64,000 nucleotides of DNA from Odontesthes bonariensis (Eukaryota > Chordata > Actinopteri > Atheriniformes > Atherinopsidae): NCBI RefSeq assembly GCF_027942865.1, contig NC_134528.1:8117586-8181585 (forward strand). The letters run 5' to 3'. The notes beneath the pieces are model-generated. The model was not told where the DNA came from. It ran no database searches and saw nothing but the letters and a program-made list of their open reading frames with translations. This document shows positions 14,401 to 23,930 of this stretch, one piece after another (position 1 is the stretch's first letter; each line of letters starts with the position of its first letter). A program made the position numbers and the translations under genes.

Positions 14401-17400
14401 ATTGAAAATTATGTTATGACTTCACAGAATATTCTGGATGTACAGTGCTGTGCAAAAGTTTCAAACCACCTCGAGAGGATTCATCCCTTCATAAGACCCG
14501 TTGCCAGTTGCTGACCTGTTGCTGATTTTCAGTCCACTTCTTGTGTCCTTTGGCACAGCTCAGCCTTTTCTCCCCGTTTCCCTTCCTTAAGAACGGCTTC
14601 TTGACAGCCAACCTTCCTTGGAGCCCATTTCTGATGAGGCTTGGGCTGACAGTAGATGGCTCAACTGAAGGTCTGGATGCATCTTTCTAATTCTGTGTCT
14701 TTCACTCTTAGGAAGAGTAGAGTTTCAGATACTTTTCATTCACTGGCACTTCTTTTGTCCTCCTTTTGTCCAGTTTACTAAAATCTTTAAGGTTACACTG
14801 CACACCATGCTGAGATGTCTTCTCTTCAGCTAAAAGTTCTTTGGGAATCACATTGTTGGTGCAAAAATACCATTTTATGTCTGTTAAACTTTGTTATCTT
14901 TGGCATATATGGCATAGATGCAACTGAAGGGATGAGAACAAATGATGTCTTTGTGACAGGCTGCTGGTAACAAACACAGTTGCCCTCAAGGAAGCGCTTC
15001 AGAACCATTAGAGCTAGAACAAACAGACTACAAAACTATTTATACCCCAGAGCGGTCATTGCACTGAATTCTGAACAAACCCGACTACTTAAACATTCAG
15101 CTATGCAATGTACTGCTTAGGAAATGCAACAGCCGGTCATGCATTATTTTTACATATTACTTATTTTTATGGTTGATATTTATTCATCTCTTTATTTAAC
15201 TGATGTGCCTCTTTAAGCTGATGTTTGTTATAATTTGATGTTTGACTTTTAATTTTTGAACCTTCTTTTATAGCACCAAATCTGAGAGTTTGTTGCACTT
15301 ATACAATGACAATAAAGATATTCTGATCATGATTTTGATTTAAAATTGGTTCTTTGCTAAGTTGTTGTGTGCAGACACAACAGGAACTTTAGGGGTTCAT
15401 CCCTTGAGTTCGGTGCCTTTTTTATGCTTGAATGATTCATAGGTCAGAGTTAAGTGGCTTAAAAAAACTAACAAAACAAACACATTCCTCTGAAAATGTT
15501 CAGGTACAAGGACTGAACTGAAAATTATAAAAGAAAAAGCAGCCCATGTCCAGAGAAAAAAGCTTTCAGAAAGTCTGGAGAGCCTTTGCTCAAGACCGCT
15601 TTAAAAGTTTACAAGGTGCAGCTCAAGACTGTACATTGCAGAGAACATTCCCACTTAACGTGGTAAAAGAAGTAGCTTTCTTTGTTTCTCTCTTATCTTA
15701 ACAAGCATCACTGAGCAGCCTCCCCTTGCATATCTTAGGGGAGTTTGTATTGTAACCATATACATCACAGAGCTGAGATGTATAGGAAAAAAACATAGAT
15801 GCTAACCTTCAAACTTCCTAGGTCTACAGTTTCCATTACAAACACAGTCACCATGCAGCTTCTGCATGCACCTACATTATTGGAAATGAGAAAATATCAA
15901 AAACAGCCTATGAGGCACTGCTATCCAATTTAAGACTGTATTCTGTATGAAACAGCCATGAAGTATCCAGCATAGCAATAACCAAATAAGCGCACACTTA
16001 CTACAGTACAAGTTCTATAGGTGACCCAATGCAAGCTTCCTTTCACGATTGTGCAGAACTAATGCAAACCAACAAACAGCCCTCACGTCAAAGTGACGTG
16101 CCGCCAAGAGTAAATGTAGACTATCACTGTAGGCCTCCTTAACTTTCTCCTCGCAGAGCATGAGCTTGCCCTGATAAGCTGGATCTCGCCACAAAGTGGG
16201 CCCTACAAGGAAAGACACTGTTGATGTTGGCCACAGTAGGACTGATAGCAAGCCCACTGCTTGTCAGTGAACACTAGCCATATTCAGATAAAGGTTACAC
16301 AGCTTGTAGTCTGCAACTCTGGCTGGCATAAGAGAGAAAGAGACAGAGGAGGCAACAGGAAATCTAGGACTTGTGTCAAACTAGATTCACACTTTGTTCT
16401 TTAACCTCATAACTCAGACAACAAACTGTGAAGCGATAACTTTTGCATTAGGTTTTACAGCGTTAGCTGAATCTTGTACCGTTCTACAAGCTTTAGAAAT
16501 AAAGCTAAAACAGAGTCGCTTCCAGCTCCTTTTATCACGAGCTCACTTTCACGGCTCCAGTTCTAACTGCTGCAGCGCTCGTGTAAATGTTCTACCACCA
16601 CGCCCTCCTCCCTATTGTCCTCAGATAACTGTCCTTTCACAGAGACCAATGACATGTAAGCAGAAGAAAGCCACAAAAGGTATTTTCTTTACTGATTCAT
16701 TTGATTATCTTTTGGATGGATTTATTGTGTTTGTATGGAAGATACCAGCCCTCCCTGCCAAAAAACAAAAAAAAGAAGACATGAACAGTTTCATAAAATA
16801 ATTAAAAACCTAAGTAAAATTAAATTTGATCATGAAAGAAAAATACATTTTGTTTTCATGAAACCCCTTTTAATGGCTGAGTGTTCTATTTCAAACACTA
16901 CTGCATTAAAACTACATGTTTACAACAGGCAAACACCTTCAGACAACTCATTAATAATACCCCACACAAGAAGCAGTGTCAAGTCTTATGTGTCTCAGAA
17001 ACAGGCTACTACAAAAAAGCATTAACCAAGAAAAATCCTATGAATCATTTCATGCCCAGTAAACTAAAAAACCCACACCATGCACAACTCGGTATGTTAT
17101 GGTCTAGGTTGCAGCCTGTATTTATGCATCGAAGTAAAAGGTTAATTGCTTGTGGGTGCAGCAGTATTTTTTAAATGCATTCAAGCTAACCTTACATTAA
17201 GCAGGCCCTTCATAAACACTGATTAATACTGAAAATACAGGTGGTTGGGGTGTAATCGAGCATAGGGAAACTGTTTATATGGAGCATGGCTAAAGAATGC
17301 ATGTTTGTTTCAGTCTAAAAATGAAACATGAGAGTATACAAGTGGCTGAGTGTCTGGTGCAAGGTGGAGGGATATTCAGGAAGCTGCAGGCTTTGAATGA

Positions 17401-18911
17401 GATCAGGTATTGTGCAACTAATGCCGTTTAAAGGAGGATCTGTGTCTCAGTGATCTCTCTCCTATCAGTTACTCAATGGCTCACTGGGTTGTTGCATTCA
17501 GTCCCCTGTGTCATGTAGTGTAGGATATTTGTGCTCATCACACCATGCAAAGACTGGTGATCAGCTTTTCATATTTGATGCCGATTTGCAGGATAGCAAA
17601 GATAAATTAAGGCTTTAAACTTGTTCTCTGTGCAACACAGGGAAGTGAAAGGGACCGTGCCACAGCTCATCCATTTTTTATCACCTCTGCGTTCCCTTCA
17701 AAGCTCAGTCTACATTTCCTATATCACACCTGAATCACCTGTAGATGGGGGGAAGGGTTGCTAGGCAGCTACCACATGGAAAGGGTATTCCTGCCCAGTT
17801 TCTTTCAGGAAAATTACCAGGCACTAAATTTACAACCACACGGCTTAACAACTCTTAAGTTCTTAATGTGTAACACTGTCTGATTATCACACTGGAAATA
17901 ACACACGAATGTGAACAAACTTTACCAAGAATGGACCATTCCTTTTAAAAAAGCTTTTTAGAGTTGTAGTTACAACAACCATATGATTACAATGTTTTCG
18001 AACAGGTGAGGTAAAGATTTTCTAAAGCCAAAGAGTCTATGAAATAAGTCCATGAAACCTGTGCTTAATTGTTGAGGTTCATACAGTACTGACTGAAATG
18101 TGTCTTTTTAACATAAAAATATCCATCCATCCATCCATTATCTATACCGCTGAATCCGTCGATCGGGTCGCGGGCGGGCTGGAGCCTATACATAAAAATA
18201 TAAGATAAGCAAAAACATTTGGCGTGTATTCCTTAAATTGAACAGGGCATGCATCATGTGTAATGTCAACTCTTACTGAAGAAGTCTTTGGCAGTTCTGT
18301 ACTCGTCTTTTCTTGCTTTCTGTTTCTTCTTTTTTTATTACCCGACATAAATGCCTGCGCCAGTATTTGAACGACACAGCAAAACAGTCTGATGCTGCTG
18401 ACATCAACACATTAGTCTGGCTTAAATAATTCAACAAGCAGTTTTGCAAGCGGTAGCATAAATATTTTACTCGAGTAAAAGTATCAATACCAGAGGTAAA
18501 AAATGCTCCGTTGTTAGTACAACAGTATTAGCATCTAAACATCTCTGATGTACTTTGTATTGCTTCTCACTACTCAGAATGCCTTATTCAGGAATTATAA
18601 ATTTCATATCATGACACAACTGAAATGGGCCACCATAATACTGATGTGGAGCTCATTTTAATTACTATACATACTCAGTAGCATCGTCTAAAACAGCGAG
18701 ATTCATTTGTCGTTATATAAGTACAATGGTACGGTGAAGTTTAAGTATATAAAATAGTTTTTGAGTACATATGCTAAACTACATTCCACTGCTGATCTAA
18801 AAAAAACATCATGATAGTAGTGCTGTCGCTGGATACCTGAAGAATTACAAGAATACAGGAAGAAAGCATCCACAGAAAGACACATTATCGACTCTTCCTC
18901 CACATTTGCAG

Positions 18912-18973
<62 letters not shown>

Positions 18974-21790
18974 TATATACATATACATATATAGTTCTAC
19001 ACAGTCCAACTACAGAGTTTTGTGGTGTCTAAATGTTGCTATTTTAAGCTCACAGGAACTTTGACTCGAGTGAGAGATTAGTTTTATTCAGAGTCATTTC
19101 TTTCACGAGCAGGGACACAAAGCTCCTTCCGGTACATTCCAGTGTCCTGGCTAAGCTTTGGAGTTGCTTGTCATGGAAGAATCTAAATGTTTTATTTACT
19201 TTTTGCTTGTGTGCTAATACAAAAAGTCCCTGTGGACACTGACAAAACAGACCTGCATTCAGTGCAACACTGTTGACAATACACTGTACACTGGAGAATA
19301 CCTGCATATATATATATATCAATAAATATATGAATGAATTTAAATAATTATCTTTAGAAGTGGGAGTCAGGCGAGACAGATATGGTTTAAACCTCCTCGC
19401 ATCTTAAACTACCGATTTTAACATCCTGCAGATTACATCTAAGTCTGTGAAATACATATTTAGAAGAGCTTAAGGCATTTATACTTGACTTATGATGACG
19501 CACCTTCAACTGCTGCTCCATCAACATTACGGGAGCGATTGTGTTTAGCCACCAACAGGAAGCTTACATGTTTCTCTTAAGCATCAGTGGCACAAGAGAA
19601 GGACAAGGTGGTGAATTCCGTTCACAAATGCCAATGCGGCTAAGTCTGTCTCTTCGAGGTTAACTTATCACAACAGTAACCATATCAACAATGGCCACCT
19701 TTAAGCTTATTAGGAGTGATTAAGGAGCTTAACTTAGCTCATGTCTGAAGCAAAGAGATGAAATAGCGTGCTGGTTTCCAAAATGGCCCATGGCCACAGA
19801 AGCAGCAACAAAAATCTGTTGTGCTTTTTCACTCTCCAAAATTCAAAATCATGGGTATGCTTTAAATGTCAAACCACAAATGGTGAAGAACTCCCACTTA
19901 TATCTGACCCAAGGGAGTGAAACATCAATGACTGTGTTGGTAACGGGTTTTCTGTGCCTCTCAGAGGAGCCAGGGAGCAACCCTGCATCTATCTACCTCC
20001 TCTCAGCGGACACCTGTTGCGTGATCTGGGAGGTGGGCTCTCGAGGCACACATCTCAAGCTGCTGCTCGTGGTGTTTGAGCCTAAAGGACAGTTTTACTT
20101 CACCCCTACACAGTCCCAAAATGTCTGCCTTCTGCGGAGTTTAAATGCAGATCAATAACTACCTTTGTGATTTTTTTTTCTGTTGAGCAAACTGCGTTCA
20201 TTTCTTAAAACAACTTCCGATATGATTAAAACGCCTTAATCAAAATGAGAACAATTGTTGAACGGAAGTAATTAATTCAGTGTCTGGGCCTAAGGAGGCT
20301 CATGTGGCAGCCAGATACTGAAACCGATGCGCGTCACACACAAAGGCAAACGTTGAGGGTGGAGTTAAAGCTTAAATCTTTAAATCCACCACTGTGCTAT
20401 CAAACCATGTAAGTAACAGAGGAGGCAGCTGTTACCCAGGCTGTTTGATGCCCTCAATGCCAAACCCTGTGGCACAAAAGCACTGAAATCTCTACACCTT
20501 TACAGCAGCCCATATTCTTTGATTTGCCTGTCTTACTTCATATTTACAAAATCTGCATATCGCCTACAAGCCCACATAACCAAGACAGTCCCATCTCACA
20601 GGATGGAAACATGACAGAGTACAAGTGCCTCATTCTCACATACAAAAACACGGATGATAGATCATCAGAGCTGCATAATAAATGTTCTATTGCCGCTCAG
20701 TTGTTAGTTTGCAGTTAGAGGGCCTTGGTGTCACTGGTTGTTAATGAAAAAGGAGATTAAAGGGGATCATGGTAGGAAGAGTGGTTCAGTTGAGGCTGAC
20801 TGCCAACAGAATGACCTGGGTTACTGTGTAAGGGATTGACACAACCCAACTCAAGGTCAGCGAGGAATAATATACACCAGATTAGCTGCTTCACATCAAC
20901 ACCAATGCACTGAGGCAAGAATTAGAGTTGAGTGGGGCAGTAAATCAGGGGAAGTATCAGCCAGTGTACTTGACCTGGGTTTCTTGCTCGGGATAGCACG
21001 ACAGAATATCCATTGGATAAAATAGCATGCAACTTTGAATTATAAAAGTAAATAACGGGAATTTCTTTCTTAATATCAAGCCATTGCGTCCAAAAATGTT
21101 GTGTATAGTATGACTAGTAGTTTGGTTTTGGCAGGGAACTATAAGAGCACCTACCTGTAGCTCACACCATGCAACCTCCACTGTGGTCTCTGTGTCCAGT
21201 CCTTTATAGACAGTCTTGAAAGATCCCCTTCCAATCTCTATGTTGAATTTGAGATATCTTCCATCAGGTGAAGTTGCCACAGCTTTTGTCTCCACGTCCT
21301 CTTTCTCTTCCTGCTCCCACTGACTATCAAACGTGATGCGAGACAAGATCTTATTTTGTTTATTTTGGAGTTCGTTCTCAGAGTCAGAGCTCGCATCCCG
21401 AGCGCTGGATCTCTGAACTGAATCCCAGTTACCACCGGGGGACCCGGCGTCGGGCTCTATGCTGCATGCGGGCGTGCTGGAGCTGGTCCCCGGGCTGGAA
21501 ACGGGAGAAGACGACGACGGCGGCGTCTCGTCGATTTTTTCTTCCTCCACTCTGGACTCGCTGAGCGTTAGAATATTCTCAGCTGACCAAGACAATGCTT
21601 TGGAGAGGGCACCGCTGTATAAAGGCGAATCAATATCCATGCTTATTTTCTGCAGGCCATACGAGTTTCTCCGTGCGCCCAAACCGTGCGTCCTCAGCAC
21701 GGATGGGACCCGGGACAGGCAGTCGTCGTTCATATCCACAGAGAGGCCTGGGAAACCGCGTCCAGGTATCTCAACTTGTGCGTGAGACAT
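2278..21790 (-). CDS. wnk4: WNK4 kinase, 5' part (exons 1-4; continues beyond left edge)
   Basis: With-no-lysine Ser/Thr kinase that phosphorylates SPAK/OSR1 and so controls Na-Cl and K-Cl cotransport. Coding exons are 21155-21790, 5054-5226, 4589-4809 and 2278-2435, all in phase, giving residues 1-396. Residues 1-170 are a Ser/Pro-rich leader; the kinase begins near 175. The glycine loop [11 protein letters not shown] carries the displaced catalytic lysine (K192), and VAWCEL has Cys209 where other kinases have Lys. HRDLKCDN gives Asp308, and DLG replaces DFG at 327-329, with the chloride-sensing leucines at 328 and 330. The activation loop SFAKSVIG has Ser337 and Ser341, matching WNK1 Ser378 and Ser382. 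[13 protein letters not shown] and [11 protein letters not shown] are closer to recalled WNK4 than WNK1. Residue 335 is Ser where family members usually have Arg. The C-terminal kinase lobe, autoinhibitory and coiled-coil parts are off the window. VPS25 next door supports WNK4. Confidence 0.93.
2436..4588. other. WNK4 intron 3
   Basis: Intron between exons 4 and 3. Apart from the LINE tail at about 2810-3296 I see no structured element; the short open frames show no domain. Confidence 0.6.
2810..3296 (+). mobile_element. L2-type LINE 3' end
   Basis: The frame from about 2842 reads [20 protein letters not shown] and KWNKLPVEI, the conserved stretch after the reverse transcriptase in fish L2/CR1-group LINEs. 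It is followed by a tail with GTAAAGCACTTTGAATTG, then GTGCTATACAAATAAA and a (TTTGA)n end at 3267-3292, typical of these elements. The copy is truncated at its 5' end and has lost its frame after about 3025. Confidence 0.8.
4589..4809 (-). CDS. wnk4: WNK4 exon 3 (catalytic and activation loops)
   Basis: Acceptor TTTTAG|GTACTTG and donor ATTG|GTGAGT; phase 2 in, phase 1 out. It carries HRDLKCDN, the DLG metal-binding motif, the chloride-pocket leucines and SFAKSVIG (residues 271-343). Confidence 0.96.
5054..5226 (-). CDS. wnk4: WNK4 exon 2
   Basis: Acceptor CCCTGCAG|ACT and donor AC|GTGAGT; phase 0 in, phase 2 out. It encodes [16 protein letters not shown] through [12 protein letters not shown], the alphaC helix and hinge of the kinase N-lobe (residues 213-269, T270 shared). 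Confidence 0.95.
14440..14860 (-). mobile_element. Tc1-like transposase relic
   Basis: Read on the minus strand, broken frames give [21 protein letters not shown] and KGHKKWT, the second DNA-binding helix region of Tc1-like transposases. Stops and shifts interrupt it. The right-reading end ACAGTGCTGTGCAAAAGTTT at 14450-14469 resembles a terminal repeat of fish Tc1/mariner elements. The catalytic core is absent or unrecognisable, and the other end runs into a LINE tail. Confidence 0.7.
15009..15345 (+). mobile_element. LINE 3' tail
   Basis: The segment reads, with stops, like [15 protein letters not shown], a stretch seen near the end of fish LINE ORF2 proteins. It is followed by a 3' UTR ending CACTTATACAATGACAATAAAGATATTCT, typical of retrotransposed copies. 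It abuts the Tc1 relic, so one inserted into or beside the other. Confidence 0.5.
18121..18180 (+). mobile_element. RTE-like retroposon tail fragment
   Basis: (ATCC)n followed by ATTATCTATACCGCTGAATC and GGGTCGCGGGCGGGCTGGAG, matching a recurrent end sequence of fish RTE-type repeats. Only about 60 bp remains. Confidence 0.5.
18914..18995. repeat. TA-dinucleotide microsatellite
   Basis: About 27 perfect TA units followed by interrupted TATATACATA units. Such a tract is likely length-polymorphic. Confidence 0.95.
21155..21790 (-). CDS. wnk4: WNK4 coding exon 1
   Basis: ATG at 21788-21790, read as 212 codons to ELQ with donor CAG|GTAGGTG (phase 0). It holds the low-complexity acidic/Ser/Pro leader and the start of the kinase through the WNK hallmark [11 protein letters not shown] and VAWCEL. 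The frame stays open past the donor, but that read-through tail (VGALIVPC...) is intron. Confidence 0.95.
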
Positions 21791-22270
21791 TGTGGCAGGT
21801 TTAACGCCTTCTTGATCTAGAGTCTAAATGTAGAAATGATATTAAAATAGAGCACAGTTACTTTAAGATCAATATCACATGTGCATGATGCCAATGAAGT
21901 CAGTGGCTTTAAACAAAGTCTGACCACAAAATAACAACGACTAACAAGAGACGATTAAAACGATCTAGAACATGCGAACTGCTCTTATCTGTAGATATTA
22001 CCAACCTTTAAAATAACTTTTAAAAAAAAGATATGAAAAAGAAAAGAAAAAGAAAGGTAGACTTACTCATTACAGCTGCTGTGTGGAAACATTTCGTGCA
22101 AAAGCAGTGCGCACAGCAACGCATAATCTGTGCAAAATAATTCGCGTTGTTTCTCCTCTTCTCTCTCCAAAGACTTAAACCATAACCTCCTGTGAAAGGA
22201 CGGAACTGCCAATATCAACAAAGCTCTGCTGGGTTGTGAGTCCTGAGGGCTCCCAGTGCGCGCTCCCAAG
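21791..22270 (-). promoter_or_regulatory. wnk4: WNK4 5' UTR exons and promoter side
   Basis: A 5' UTR exon appears to end at 22067 with a consensus donor AATGA|GTAAGTCT and to join an acceptor ATTTAG|ACTCTAG at 21825, 35 bp before the start codon. Upstream, near 22260-22320, the sequence is richer in CpG and holds a minus-strand GC box (GGGGCGG). No TATA box is evident. The transcription start is unknown, so the right edge is approximate. RNA data would settle it. Confidence 0.5.
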
Positions 22271-22842
22271 TCCGCCCCTCGCAGCTTTGACGCGCTGAGA
22301 GGGAGGATTCACAATCTGGTTAGAGCAGTGCTGGTTCACCAGTCGCCTTTAAAACCGCAGATTTAATTAGATCACCTCTCTCCAAAGTGCTAATTTATCT
22401 TACCCCAGTGTTGCAAAAAAAGGAGTAGATATTTTTTTTTAATGTATTAAAAGGCCAATCCTAATGCCATAAAACTTTAGAAGAACAAAAGTTACAGTCG
22501 ACTGACCTCCTTTGACATTTTGTTGAATATCTCAACTTGTGCCACAGTCTGTCTGTTTAATTTGAAAGTTTGTGCGTAAACAGCAAGTTACCACTAAACT
22601 AATCAATTCCCCTAAAGTTCCTTTGAATTAAGATACCACTGATGAGTCATTGCCGTCATTTGATTAGCCTGAATGAGAGAGATAAGCAGCCCGTAAGATC
22701 ATGGTGAGCTGTGCGGGCCTGGCCTGCAGGGGGGGCTATACCGCTGAGAGCAGCTGCTTCTGAAACAGGATACCACTATCAGCCAAGGCCACACTGAGCC
22801 CCACCTGTCCCACTAGTGCACATATAGGGTTTTTATCAGCAA

Positions 22843-22849
<7 letters not shown>

Positions 22850-22875
<26 letters not shown>
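22850..22875. repeat. CA microsatellite
   Basis: About twelve AC/CA units, ending in CGCACACG, between VPS25 and WNK4. Confidence 0.9.
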
Positions 22876-22881
<6 letters not shown>

Positions 22882-23289
22882 ATTCCCCGGAGCTGTATCA
22901 TCCCCAGTCTGGAAAACAGTGGAGCATCCAGTGCTGTTCAGCTGCAGCCAGAGATCATAACAGCTCCAGGTCTGTGGTTCGACTCTACACGAACACGCGA
23001 GAGTTCATGCTTTCACACAACACCTAAAACAATTCAAAGATTTTTGAGACATCACAAATGAAAAACAAACAAATTTAAGAAATCTCTAATTTATTTTCCT
23101 AATAGATATGAAAAGAGAGGTTGAAGATAGACAGAGTGAGAGAGAGAGCGATAACAGGTGCATCACATTAGCTACAGCACAATAAAAAGGATGACAGCGA
23201 TCTGCACATGAAGTCCCCTATAATATTACACTCAGCTGAGTTGAACCAGGTTTGGATCAAGTCTCTGTGCTGTTCCTCTTCTGGAAGCA

Positions 23290-23295
23290 TTTATT
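23290..23295 (-). terminator. vps25: Candidate VPS25 polyadenylation signal
   Basis: AATAAA on the minus strand 523 nt past the VPS25 stop. A second copy lies at 23090-23095. Either could be used; nothing in the sequence decides. Confidence 0.35.
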
Positions 23296-23817
23296 CTGAG
23301 AATACAAAGTCCCTCTGGTGTCGTGTTGTGGGAGTTCTTTGGGATGCCTGGCTGGAACAGAGGAACAACAGCCAAGCGAAGGTCCGTAGCTAACTCTACA
23401 CAATAAACTTGTTAACAGAGAAAACGGAAATAAAACTAGATGCATTTTAAAATAATAAAGAAGTTAAGTTACAGCCTGTGGGGAAAATTTTCCCCTAAAG
23501 TATTCAGACATGATAGTATTTAGTCCCCTGATACTCATTGCATGTTTAAATGGCAACAAATGTCGCCTGTGACAACTAAACAGTTTCACCTCAGATGTTC
23601 TTTTTTCCCCCCAAACACATAGAAACGATCATGGTTCTCTTCCAGAAAAAAGGAGGATTTGAACCAAAAGGCAACAACAACAATTACACAACCAGCATCC
23701 ACAGGGCTGGGCATCGAGGTGCACATCGTGTAGCCTTATATGGCTACATCCTAAAATTTGCCAGTAAGGTACATTTTGAGGACTCCCAGGCAGAGCGTGT
23801 GTGATTCCAGCACCGCT

Positions 23818-23930
23818 TCAGAAGAATTTGACACCTTTTCCGTCATCCATGGTGAAGATCTCTGCTTTGCCCTCCGTCTGTAAAGCCTGTAATGAGCGCA
23901 GCAGCATCCACTCTTCTAAACCATGGAACT
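23818..23930 (-). CDS. vps25: VPS25 exon 6 (terminal)
   Basis: Acceptor CCTGCAG|AGTTCC. It encodes EFHGLEEWMLLRSLQALQ and ends GKGVKFF with stop TGA at 23818-23820. Confidence 0.95.

Larger units (their letters stand above)
5227..21154. other. WNK4 intron 1 (15.9 kb)
   Basis: Long first coding intron. It holds a Tc1-like relic and LINE tail (14440-15345), an RTE-like tail (18121-18180) and a TA microsatellite (18914-18995). The rest is AT-rich single-copy sequence in which I recognise no exon or RNA gene. A somewhat CpG-richer patch lies at 16500-16620. First introns often hold enhancers, but none can be named here. Confidence 0.55.
22271..23817. other. VPS25-WNK4 intergenic region
   Basis: About 1.5 kb between the VPS25 stop and the WNK4 5' UTR. 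It must hold the VPS25 3' UTR and the WNK4 promoter. It includes a CA microsatellite (22850-22875). No other gene is seen. Confidence 0.6.

Noticed and set aside
16394..16801. 135-codon plus-strand ORF
   Set aside because: No domain; it ends in Lys-rich low complexity. Probably chance.
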